From an uncultured Clostridia bacterium (GTDB lineage: Bacteria > Bacillota > Clostridia > Oscillospirales > Ruminococcaceae): a stretch of DNA of 5,490 nt. The notes under the pieces are model-generated. The model searched no databases and was not told where the DNA came from. It saw only the letters and a program-made list of their open reading frames with translations. Every line of letters starts with the position of its first letter. Position 1 is the stretch's first letter. Location of the stretch: the NCBI GenBank assembly GCA_947385505.1, contig CANDLP010000184.1, positions 1 to 5,490 on the forward strand. The letters run 5' to 3'. Shown here in pieces: positions 1-5,490 of the stretch. Made by a program: the position numbers and the translations under genes.

Positions 1-156
1 ACGCTTTCCACATCAAAAATGCTCGGAACACTTTAGTAGTCCTGCGCCTTTTTCCTTAAAATCGTCACGTATTCAGCGAAATTGCACTAAATTGCTTTGT
101 TTTCAGATACGCCCAAAATAGAAATAGACTTTCGTTGCGGAAAATCCGATAAACTT
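1..156. other. Left-edge stretch without a supportable gene
   Basis: No convincing open frame covers this stretch on either strand. On the minus strand a GTG at 31-29 is preceded by an AGGA about 8 nt upstream and would begin MFRAFLMWKA before running off the edge, so a gene could start here downstream of the CorC-type gene. Ten codons cannot establish that. No terminator for the neighbouring gene is evident: the only hairpin (138-148) has a 4-bp stem. A short direct repeat, AAATTGC, occurs at 79-85 and 89-95. Confidence 0.4.
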
Positions 157-1425
157 TTATTTATCGTCATTTTCGCGCGGGGGCTTTATAACAAACTTAA
201 GGTTTCCTATCCTTCTTTCGTTAAGATCCTGCACCGTAATATCAAATTCGTCCGTTTCAATTTTATCTCCCGGCGAAGGAATCCTCCCGAAAAGCTCCAG
301 AACCCAGCCCCCAACAGTATTGAAATCGCCGTTTATTTCATAATCCATATCTCTGCTTTCAAAATAACGGTTAAAGTCCACCTTGGAAACCTCGCCGCTC
401 ACAATAAAGGTATTGTCCGACAAAAACTTGATGGGCATACAAACCTCGTCGTTTTCGTCCCATATTTCACCGACCAGTTCCTCAAGCACGTCCTCCATAG
501 TAACTATACCTGCTGTGCCGCCGTACTGATCAACCACCACGGCTATATGCTCCTTCTCCTTCTGCATTCTTTTAAGCAGTTCGGAAATGTGCATGAGACT
601 GGGAATATACATTATATCTGAAATAATTTCCGAAAGGCTGAAATGAGGATCCTCCATCATTTTTTGGGTAAAATCCCGATAGCTTATTACTCCCACTATA
701 TGGTCAAGTGACTTTTCGTAAACAGGAAGCCTTGTATAAGCTTCAGATTTGAAAAGCTCCATTATTTCCTCGTTGCTGTCGTATAAGTCAACTCCCACCA
801 CGTTAACCCTCGGCTGCATTATCTGTTCCGCGGTGGTTTCGTCAAATTCCAGAGCATTTCGCACCAAGGCGCTTTCCTGTGCTTCCAAAACACCTTCGTC
901 CTCGATTTCGTCAATAATGTGCATAAGCTCCTGCTCGGTTACGGTGACCTCGCTTTTTTTGTTAAAAAGCTTGGTGGCGCCTTTTTGTATCAAAAGAAAT
1001 ACGGCGGATACGGGGGTAAGAATATACATTAAGCCAAGCAAAATGCGGCTGAAAAAGATAGACATTGCCTCAGCGTTGCCTTTTGCGATTGTTTTGGGAG
1101 TAATTTCACCGAAAATAAGCACAATAATAGTAGTGGCGGCAGTGGCTATCACAGGGCCCTGATCTCCGAAAAGGCTGACGCAAAGCAATGTTGCCAGCGA
1201 TGATGTGCCGATATTGACTATATTGTTGCCAACCAGTATGGTGGTCAGACACTTGTCATATTTTTCTATAACCTTAAGAGCGCAGCCAGCTCCTTTTGAA
1301 CCCTCCTCGTGCATATATTTCAGCCTTATTTTGTTTGCGCTGGTGAAAGCTGTTTCCGCGGCTGAAAAAAAAGCGGATAAAGAAACTAATATTACGATAA
1401 CTATGACTGTTTGTGTGGTATCCAT
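157..1425 (-). CDS. CNNM/CorC-type membrane protein with CBS pair (HlyC/CorC 'hemolysin' family)
   Basis: Complete 422-residue protein of the CNNM/CorC family of membrane proteins, linked to Mg2+ (or Co2+) transport and homeostasis; the old name 'hemolysin' is misleading. Residues 1-190 are the CNNM (DUF21) domain: an N-terminal helix ending in the typical LSAFFSAAETAFTSANK (about 15-32), the polar segment GNNIVNIGTSS (66-76), and GEITPKTIAK (106-115), with membrane helices near 6-28, 60-83, 90-112 and 123-147. Two CBS domains follow, about 203-255 (ending GVISYRDF) and 268-320 (VVVDQYGGTAGIVTMEDVLEELVGEI), which in this family bind adenine nucleotides. Residues 335-415 are the CorC_HlyC C-terminal domain (DYEINGDFNTVGGWVLE). 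Length and order match the family. The ATG at 1425 is used although its AGGA (1444-1441) is 15 nt away; a CTG at 1434-1432 would be better spaced but is a rare start. It is divergent from the GtrA gene. The transported ion cannot be read from the sequence. Confidence 0.93.
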   Translation of the reverse strand: MDTTQTVIVIVILVSLSAFFSAAETAFTSANKIRLKYMHEEGSKGAGCALKVIEKYDKCLTTILVGNNIVNIGTSSLATLLCVSLFGDQGPVIATAATTIIVLIFGEITPKTIAKGNAEAMSIFFSRILLGLMYILTPVSAVFLLIQKGATKLFNKKSEVTVTEQELMHIIDEIEDEGVLEAQESALVRNALEFDETTAEQIMQPRVNVVGVDLYDSNEEIMELFKSEAYTRLPVYEKSLDHIVGVISYRDFTQKMMEDPHFSLSEIISDIMYIPSLMHISELLKRMQKEKEHIAVVVDQYGGTAGIVTMEDVLEELVGEIWDENDEVCMPIKFLSDNTFIVSGEVSKVDFNRYFESRDMDYEINGDFNTVGGWVLELFGRIPSPGDKIETDEFDITVQDLNERRIGNLKFVIKPPRENDDK

Positions 1426-1467
1426 GACTGACAGAAATTTTCCTTTCTTAAAAAATACGTTTTTATG

Positions 1468-1496
1468 TTGAAAAATATTTTAAACAGTAGTATAAT
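1468..1496 (+). promoter_or_regulatory. Sigma-A type promoter of the GtrA gene
   Basis: TTGAAA (1468-1473) and a perfect TATAAT (1491-1496) are separated by exactly 17 nt. Transcription would begin near 1503, giving an A-rich, purine-rich leader of about 75 nt before the ATG at 1579. The position excludes the longer in-frame reading that begins at 1465, because that start lies upstream of the promoter. No operator-like inverted repeat overlaps it. Expression therefore looks housekeeping-like, which is an inference. Confidence 0.75.
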
Positions 1497-1560
1497 AAAA
1501 AAGCGGGAATTGGAAAAAAATACAATAAAATATAAAAAAAGCCTGAAAAAACGAGAAAAG

Positions 1561-1567
1561 AGAAGGA
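1561..1567 (+). promoter_or_regulatory. Ribosome binding site deciding the GtrA start
   Basis: AGAAGGA lies 11 nt before the ATG at 1579 and is the best Shine-Dalgarno match in the leader. It supports 1579 as the start rather than the upstream in-frame ATG at 1465. Confidence 0.65.
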
Positions 1568-1578
1568 ATTATCATAAA

Positions 1579-2124
1579 ATGAACATTGATGTAAAAAACA
1601 TTTTAAAAAGAGCGGTGCATCCGAAGGAGTGGAGAAGCCTTTATAGGGAAAACAGGGAAATCGTAAGCTACATCTTTTTCGGAGTTCTTACCACAATCGT
1701 TTCCTTTGGAACTTATTATCTTTTCCGCTTTATATTTCCAAATGAGGAGAGCGTACCCGTATTTCTCCGCTGGACATTTAACTTGACCGCTGTTTTCAGC
1801 ACAGAGAGCTCCACGGTTCTGCCCGTGATTTTATCATGGATATGCGCGGTTCTTTTCGCTTATGTAACCAACCGCATATGGGTTTTTGAGAGCAAAGCTT
1901 CGGGGGCGGGTATTTTAAGCGAATTTGTCAAGTTTTGCGGTGCGCGTGTGCTTACATTATTTGTGGATCTGCTTATAATGTTCCTTTTGGTGGATTTGAC
2001 AGGAATAGACGGTACCCTTTGGGAATTTTTCGCCAAAGTCGTTTCCAACGTATTTGTGCTGGTGTTGAATTATATTTTGAGTAAGCTCATAGTATTCAGA
2101 AAAAAAGGGGAAAGTGTCCGGTAA
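1579..2124 (+). CDS. GtrA-family four-helix membrane protein
   Basis: Protein of 181 residues in the GtrA family, small integral membrane proteins usually tied to moving polyprenyl-phosphate-linked sugars across the membrane for decoration of cell-surface polysaccharide or teichoic acid. Four helices are visible: about 30-52 (YIFFGVLTTIVSFGTYY), 80-100, 120-140 and 150-172. Family signatures are present: SWICAVLFAYVTNRIWVFES (86-105), the FCGARVLTLFVDLLIMF region (119-135), and NYILSKLIVFRKK (164-176) at the C-terminus. The loop between helices 1 and 2 (53-79) is long. The start is set by the promoter and ribosome binding site upstream; the frame is open to 1465 but that part is A-rich leader. 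No glycosyltransferase lies beside it, so the sugar and pathway cannot be named. It converges on the DegV-family gene with only 30 nt between the stop codons and no obvious terminator there. Confidence 0.88.
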   Translation: MNIDVKNILKRAVHPKEWRSLYRENREIVSYIFFGVLTTIVSFGTYYLFRFIFPNEESVPVFLRWTFNLTAVFSTESSTVLPVILSWICAVLFAYVTNRIWVFESKASGAGILSEFVKFCGARVLTLFVDLLIMFLLVDLTGIDGTLWEFFAKVVSNVFVLVLNYILSKLIVFRKKGESVR

Positions 2125-2154
2125 TGCTTCAAAGACACCGTGTATATGCCTGTT

Positions 2155-2994
2155 CTAAACATTGAGAAAATGAAGCCCCAGCGACTCGTCGCCCAAACGG
2201 CAGGCAAAGCCTGCGGGAATGTCGGTAAACACTGTTCTGTCAAAAACCATATACTTTTCTATTTCGCGCCTATACCTTTCAATTGTTTTTCCAAAAGGTT
2301 TGGGACAGCTTATGATGATCACGCTTTTATCTATATTCTTACTTCCTTTAAGCATTTTTCTTATATAACTTTCAAAATATTCGCGTCCGTTTTTAAACAC
2401 TGCTCCTGAAACAACCGAGCCGTTTCTGACGGTCAGTGTGGGAGATACCTCCAAAAGATCAAGCACCGAGGAAACGGCTTTGGGAACAAGATCCAAGTAT
2501 CCTAACCAGAATGCGCTTTTTGAAGCGTAGCTGCTGTTTATATGACGATCCAACTCGTCTATGCTTCTTATTATAAATTCGGGTGAAAAGCCTTCGGCGG
2601 CAAGCCTTGCCGCTTGGGAAATCTGAAACAGCATACCGCCGCCAACCTGCTTTGAATCCGCTACGAAAACATTTTCCAGCTTATCCGCAGCCTTTGCGGC
2701 GTTGGAATATGAATTCCGTATATTGGCGGCGCAGCAAAGGTGACATACACAGGAAGCTTTTTTCAATTGTTTTAAAAAAAATTTTTCATAATCCTCTACT
2801 GAGGGACAGACCAATTCCGGAGCTTTGCGTTCCCTTTCGGCGTATTCGAGAATATTTTCCGATGTAATCTCATAGCTTTCACGGAATCTGCCGCTTTTTG
2901 TTTTAACTTCCGCTTGAATTACCGGAACTTCGCCCGAAACAAGTTCAGGCGGAATGCAGCAAGTGGAGTCGGCGGTTATCAGGGTTTTGTTCAT
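2155..2994 (-). CDS. Divergent DegV-family protein (FakB-like fold, head-group residues lost)
   Basis: Protein of 279 residues, the usual DegV length, soluble with no signal peptide. DegV proteins bind a fatty acid between two domains; in FakB the bound acyl chain is presented to the kinase FakA. Recognisable features are the N-terminal ITADSTCCIPPEL (6-18), VFVADSKQVGGGMLF (109-123), a SPTLTVRNGSVV strand region (184-195) matching the family's 'KPil...dG.i', and a C-terminal domain ending RLGDESLGLHF (266-276). The ligand-site motifs are altered: the usual TSQPS is LVCPS (61-65), the SS of the SSxLSGT loop is CC (87-88) with the following SGT not recognisable, the GGRI segment is absent, and the terminal HxGPGxLG reads RLGDESLG. 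The fold assignment is firm, but ordinary FakB function is doubtful. It sits 47 nt downstream of the kinase-like gene on the same strand and is probably cotranscribed. A strong ribosome binding site precedes the ATG at 2994. No fakA gene is in the window. Confidence 0.82.
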   Translation of the reverse strand: MNKTLITADSTCCIPPELVSGEVPVIQAEVKTKSGRFRESYEITSENILEYAERERKAPELVCPSVEDYEKFFLKQLKKASCVCHLCCAANIRNSYSNAAKAADKLENVFVADSKQVGGGMLFQISQAARLAAEGFSPEFIIRSIDELDRHINSSYASKSAFWLGYLDLVPKAVSSVLDLLEVSPTLTVRNGSVVSGAVFKNGREYFESYIRKMLKGSKNIDKSVIIISCPKPFGKTIERYRREIEKYMVFDRTVFTDIPAGFACRLGDESLGLHFLNV

Positions 2995-3001
2995 TGCTTA
3001 T

Positions 3002-3008
3002 ATCCTTT
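3002..3008 (-). promoter_or_regulatory. Ribosome binding site of the DegV-family gene
   Basis: On the minus strand AAAGGAT lies 7-8 nt before the ATG at 2994, ideal spacing. Having its own strong site in a 47-nt gap fits translation as the second gene of a transcript that starts upstream of the kinase-like gene. Confidence 0.7.
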
Positions 3009-3041
3009 CAAAAGGGCTGTTACATTGCTCCCAAAAAAACA

Positions 3042-4703
3042 TCAACGCCTCGGATCATCATAATGGATATCCCTTCGAGGATCAAAATCCGGATCGGAGC
3101 TGTCCTTGATTACCGTATCCAAAACGGTCTCATTAAGAATGCGTGATACGGCGGCCATATTGACCGGCTTGCTTAACCTGTGAACGTTTTTCGGCATAAT
3201 GCCGCCGCCCTCGTCCGCTTGACACACAACGACAATTATCAGCTTTCTTGACAATATCCTGAAAATGGGACTGTCAAAGCTGTACAAAGAATAATCCGTA
3301 AATATGTGAGTAAGCTCCGAAGAATCTTTTTTTACGCTGAACTCCGTTCGGGTAAGACAAATCTCGCTTTTTACCCCTATTTTTTCAAGCTGACCGTTTA
3401 TCCGATCTGCGGCGGACTTTTCCCTTGCGTAGATTAGCACGCTTATCTTATCTCTGCCGCGTATTTCCGCAAACGAAGAAGGATCCTTTACTCCCTGAGG
3501 AAGAGTAATCACAAAACCCGTACCGCAGGTGGGGCGGCGGCGCACGTAAATAAATCCGCCCATAAGAGTGACAAGCTCTTTAACTATGGCAAGTCCCACA
3601 TGGGATACAATCTGCTGTCCCCGCTTATCCGCATATACCGTAAACATTCTTCGCGCCGCGCTGTCGGTAAAGCCGACTCCGGTATCGGTTACTCTGATCT
3701 GCAAATTGGTCCCGTCTTCTGTTTTCCGTGAAGAAAAGGCAATGGAAACACTGCCGTTTTCGGTATACTTTGCCGCGTTTTCAAAAAGGTTCATTATAAC
3801 CTGTATTATCCTGTCCATATCCCCTATCATAACCGCGGGAATATCGGGCTGACAGTCTATGGAGTAGCTTATTCCGTTCCCTGCCGCAACCGTTATCAGC
3901 ATGGAGCAGGAATTTGCTATTTCGGTTACAAGCTCACTAAAGCTGTAAGGCGCGCTTACGGTCTTAAGTCTCTTGTTTTCGATCATTGCGTAATCCTCTG
4001 CGTCGTTGAGAACTGTCATAAGGTGCTTTGTTTCGCTTTTTATGGTACTTATCTTTTCCCGTGCCGAATCGGGAAGATCACCGTCTTCAAGGCGGCTTGC
4101 GCAATAATTGCCGAGCTTGTCCGAAGCTGAGCGCATTTGTGAAGCAGCGGCTGCCCAGAAAGCGTTCTTTCTGTTATCGGAAGCGGCAAGCTCCTTGTTT
4201 TTCCGCCTTAACCGCAATATGTTACGTCTTACCGCATATACGAAAAGGGTCATGGCAAAGGCTGAAAAGTTATAACAAACGCACATAGTGAAATAAAGCA
4301 GCATATAATGGTTCCATGTCTCGGAAAGGGAAAACACAACGCTCCCGATAAGTACCAGATCGGTAATTATAATATGCCATATACAAAGTCTTACCGATAA
4401 AAAGAAGCCGCAGCAAACTACGGCGCAGGCAAACAAAAGCGGCAGATAAAGCTCGCTTTGATTTATAACGGACATCACAAAACACGACACCGCATAAAAG
4501 CTCACAAGAATATACGGCATGGCGCGCCTGAGCTTTCCGCTGATAAATACAGCCAAAGGCACAGTAAACAGAACACAGTCGCATATCAACGCCGTATTCC
4601 TGATATTCGGCTCAAGAGTAAGGCAGGAATATACAAGATGCACCAAGGTGGAAAAAAAGAACAGCGTAAATAACGCGATCATTACATTTTTATATTTAAA
4701 CAT
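3042..4703 (-). CDS. Six-helix hybrid histidine kinase-like protein, probable pseudokinase
   Basis: Protein of 553 residues. About six membrane helices fill residues 5-157 with no recognisable ligand-binding domain, followed by a basic, charged linker (158-180). Residues 181-245 align with a HisKA dimerisation helix pair, but the phospho-acceptor His is Ser188 (AASQMRSAS where kinases have MSHExRTPL). The HATPase domain (about 254-403) keeps the N-box NLFENAAKYT (305-314, Asn309), G1 DTGVG (340-344) and the terminal GTGF (394-397). Its G2 lid reads VSHVGLAI (366-373) instead of GxGLGLAI, so two of three glycines are gone. Residues 418-525 resemble a receiver domain with Asp470 at the phospho-acceptor position and KP at 512-513, but the first strand has Ala426-Arg427 where the acidic pair belongs. 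An acidic/basic tail follows (534-553). Membrane placement and hybrid architecture are clear; loss of kinase activity is inferred. GGAGG lies 14 nt before the ATG, which is long. It is followed after 47 nt by the DegV-family gene. No response regulator or ordinary partner kinase is in the window. Confidence 0.82.
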   Translation of the reverse strand: MFKYKNVMIALFTLFFFSTLVHLVYSCLTLEPNIRNTALICDCVLFTVPLAVFISGKLRRAMPYILVSFYAVSCFVMSVINQSELYLPLLFACAVVCCGFFLSVRLCIWHIIITDLVLIGSVVFSLSETWNHYMLLYFTMCVCYNFSAFAMTLFVYAVRRNILRLRRKNKELAASDNRKNAFWAAAASQMRSASDKLGNYCASRLEDGDLPDSAREKISTIKSETKHLMTVLNDAEDYAMIENKRLKTVSAPYSFSELVTEIANSCSMLITVAAGNGISYSIDCQPDIPAVMIGDMDRIIQVIMNLFENAAKYTENGSVSIAFSSRKTEDGTNLQIRVTDTGVGFTDSAARRMFTVYADKRGQQIVSHVGLAIVKELVTLMGGFIYVRRRPTCGTGFVITLPQGVKDPSSFAEIRGRDKISVLIYAREKSAADRINGQLEKIGVKSEICLTRTEFSVKKDSSELTHIFTDYSLYSFDSPIFRILSRKLIIVVVCQADEGGGIMPKNVHRLSKPVNMAAVSRILNETVLDTVIKDSSDPDFDPRRDIHYDDPRR

Positions 4704-4978
4704 TGGTAAAACCGTTTCCTCCGCAGGTTTTCGGAAATATTGCTTCTATTGGCATTATAAATCGCGGCTAAGCGCTATTATCAAATAAACCGCATTATAT
4801 TCATCAATTTTTTTATAATTTATAAAATCGAAAAATTACAGGTATATTAAAAAATATTTTACCACAAAACAGAAGATTTTGCAATATTAAGAAAGTATAT
4901 TTTTGTTGATTTTTAAAAAATCTGCCAAAGATATATTACACTTTTCCTGCAAAATTATAACAGTTATTCGGAGTACAT
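4704..4978 (-). promoter_or_regulatory. AT-rich upstream region of the kinase-like gene, candidate promoter
   Basis: This is the left part of a gene-free gap of about 360 nt (4704-5064); the rest of the gap is a terminator hairpin and a short trailer. It contains no credible small gene. GGAGG at 4722-4718 is the only Shine-Dalgarno match, 14 nt from the start. On the minus strand a perfect TATAAT (4759-4754) has a TTGATA (4784-4779) 19 nt upstream, a plausible but over-spaced promoter; a second TATAAT lies near 4800 with a poor -35. The 4800-4920 part is almost pure A/T with runs that could bend DNA or act as an UP-like element. I saw no riboswitch-like structure or clear operator. Confidence 0.4.
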
Positions 4979-5030
4979 TAAAACAATACCGCGCAGAGAT
5001 TTAATACAGTCTTTGCGCGGTATTGTTTTA
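4979..5030. terminator. Strong intrinsic terminator hairpin (works best for the permease gene)
   Basis: A 21-bp stem (4979-4999 with 5010-5030) has a GC-rich core CCGCGC, one G-T wobble (4996/5013) and a 10-nt loop (5000-5009). A/T-rich outer arms supply a U-tract in either reading direction: TTTTAA on the minus strand and GTTTTA on the plus strand. It begins about 35 nt past the stop codon of the permease gene, as expected for that gene's terminator. It also insulates the kinase-like gene from read-through from the right. Confidence 0.85.
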
Positions 5031-5064
5031 AAAAGGCTATTATATGAGTACAGGAACAGACTTT

Positions 5065-5444
5065 TTACCTTAATGCTTCAATCGGTCTTAATTTTGCCGC
5101 CTTCAAGGCAGGATATACCCCAAAAAGCGCTCCCATCATAACCGAAAAGCCAAACGCCGCCGTCACGCTTTCCCACGGTAGCACAAATTCCACTCCCAGC
5201 AGCAGACAGCCCGCAAGGCAAGCTCCCAAGCCCGCCGCGATTCCCATTAAACTTCCCAAAGCCGTAAGCAGTACGCTCTCCAAAAGGAATTCTATCATTA
5301 TGTCCGCATTCCCCGCTCCGATGGATTTTTTTATTCCTATCTCTCTGGTTCTTTCTCCAACGCTGACCAGCATAGCCGTCATCACCGTTATACCCGACAC
5401 CACAAGGCTTATGCCCGCAATCAGTGAAAGTACCGTTGTGATAA
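5065..5444 (-). CDS. MacB/FtsX-type ABC transporter permease, C-terminal fragment (5' truncated)
   Basis: Only the last 125 genuine residues are present. They are the C-terminal half of the FtsX-like permease domain: a helix (about 2-25) leading into SVGERTREIGIKKSIGA (27-43), the cytoplasmic coupling segment typical of MacB-type permeases, then a helix region (51-84), a last helix (92-112) and the classic end GVYPALKAAKLRPIEALR (108-125). Such proteins pair with a MacB/LolD-type ATPase to move peptides, antibiotics or lipoproteins, or to act mechanically at the envelope; the substrate cannot be told. In full-length relatives a first helix and a large extracytoplasmic domain precede this part; they and any ATPase gene lie beyond the contig end. 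The apparent GTG start at 5478 is false: the residues MTGVQTCALPI come from sequencing adapter. The gene ends just before the strong hairpin at 4979-5030. Confidence 0.9.
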
Positions 5445-5490
5445 AGATCGGAAGAGCACACGTCTGAACTCCAGTCACGGAGCGTCATCT
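5445..5490 (+). other. Illumina TruSeq adapter and index contamination
   Basis: Starting with AGATCGGAAGAGC at 5445, the sequence through 5478 (ending CTCCAGTCAC) is the TruSeq read-1 3' adapter. The next eight bases, GGAGCGTC (5479-5486), sit where the i7 sample index belongs, and ATCT (5487-5490) is the start of the constant P7 segment that follows the index. These bases are not from the organism. The first A (5445) may be genomic or the A-tail. The frames crossing it give the well-known artefact peptides TGVQTCALPI and SSDVCSSDL. Confidence 0.98.

Noticed and set aside
79..95. Direct repeat AAATTGC spaced by 10 nt
   Set aside because: Only two 7-base copies in AT-rich sequence; not enough for a CRISPR array or an iteron.
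138..148. Hairpin CGGA-AAA-TCCG after the CorC-type gene
   Set aside because: The 4-bp stem is too weak, and the following sequence has no clear U-tract.
97..621. Plus-strand open frame of 174 codons
   Set aside because: Antisense shadow of the CorC-type gene; no family resemblance and no ribosome binding site.
1465..1578. N-terminal extension of the GtrA protein from an ATG at 1465
   Set aside because: It starts upstream of a strong promoter (-35 at 1468, -10 at 1491), is Lys/Asn-rich from A-rich leader sequence, and has no ribosome binding site; 1579 has one.
2200..2214. Perfect hairpin GCAGGC-AAA-GCCTGC considered as a terminator between the convergent genes
   Set aside because: It lies inside the DegV coding region (encoding the AGFACRLG segment), has a 6-bp stem and no T-run on either side.
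4270..4584. Minus-strand open frame of 104 codons within the kinase-like gene
   Set aside because: Out-of-frame shadow of the membrane-helix region; the kinase-like reading shows real domains across it.
4908..4922. Palindrome GATTTTT-A-AAAAATC as operator or terminator
   Set aside because: Almost pure A/T in an AT-rich spacer, where such palindromes arise by chance; no second copy nearby.
5078..5488. Second minus-strand open frame over the permease gene
   Set aside because: It begins in adapter sequence (SSDVCSSDL artefact) and then reads the permease gene in the wrong frame, giving a low-complexity Gly/Cys-rich product.

Overview
The window reads as one end of a metagenomic or draft contig from a Clostridia-type Firmicute. 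The evidence is moderate GC in genes with AT-rich spacers, A/G-rich Shine-Dalgarno sites, a near-consensus sigma-A promoter, and a GtrA/DegV/CorC/MacB-type gene set. The lineage is inferred; no rRNA or marker gene is present. The right end is not biological: the last 46 bases are Illumina TruSeq adapter plus an index, so the contig stops inside a truncated ABC permease gene.

Layout, left to right. 1-156 is an edge stretch with no supportable gene, with at most the first codons of a gene running off the left end on the minus strand. 157-1425 (-) encodes a complete CNNM/CorC-type membrane protein with two CBS domains. 1426-1578 is the divergent intergenic region, carrying a clear promoter for 1579-2124 (+), a four-helix GtrA-family membrane protein. 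GtrA converges on 2155-2994 (-), a divergent DegV-family protein. Upstream of DegV and in the same direction lies 3042-4703 (-), a six-helix membrane hybrid histidine kinase-like protein. 4704-4978 is AT-rich and non-coding and probably holds the kinase promoter. 4979-5030 is a strong 21-bp hairpin that likely terminates the gene to its right. 5065-5444 (-) is the C-terminal part of a MacB/FtsX-type ABC permease.

How the genes relate. The kinase-like gene and degV are 47 nt apart on one strand with no terminator visible between them, so they probably form a two-gene transcript. Both are degenerate at functional residues. The kinase-like protein has Ser at the H-box phospho-acceptor position, has lost glycines in its ATP lid, and has a receiver-like tail lacking the acidic pair. 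The DegV protein has lost the polar residues that usually hold the fatty-acid head group. This pair is the most interesting part of the window: a possible membrane pseudokinase plus altered lipid-binding-fold unit. It is an inference from motifs, not a demonstrated system. The CorC, GtrA and permease genes look ordinary. I saw no tRNA, rRNA, CRISPR array, transposase or phage gene.
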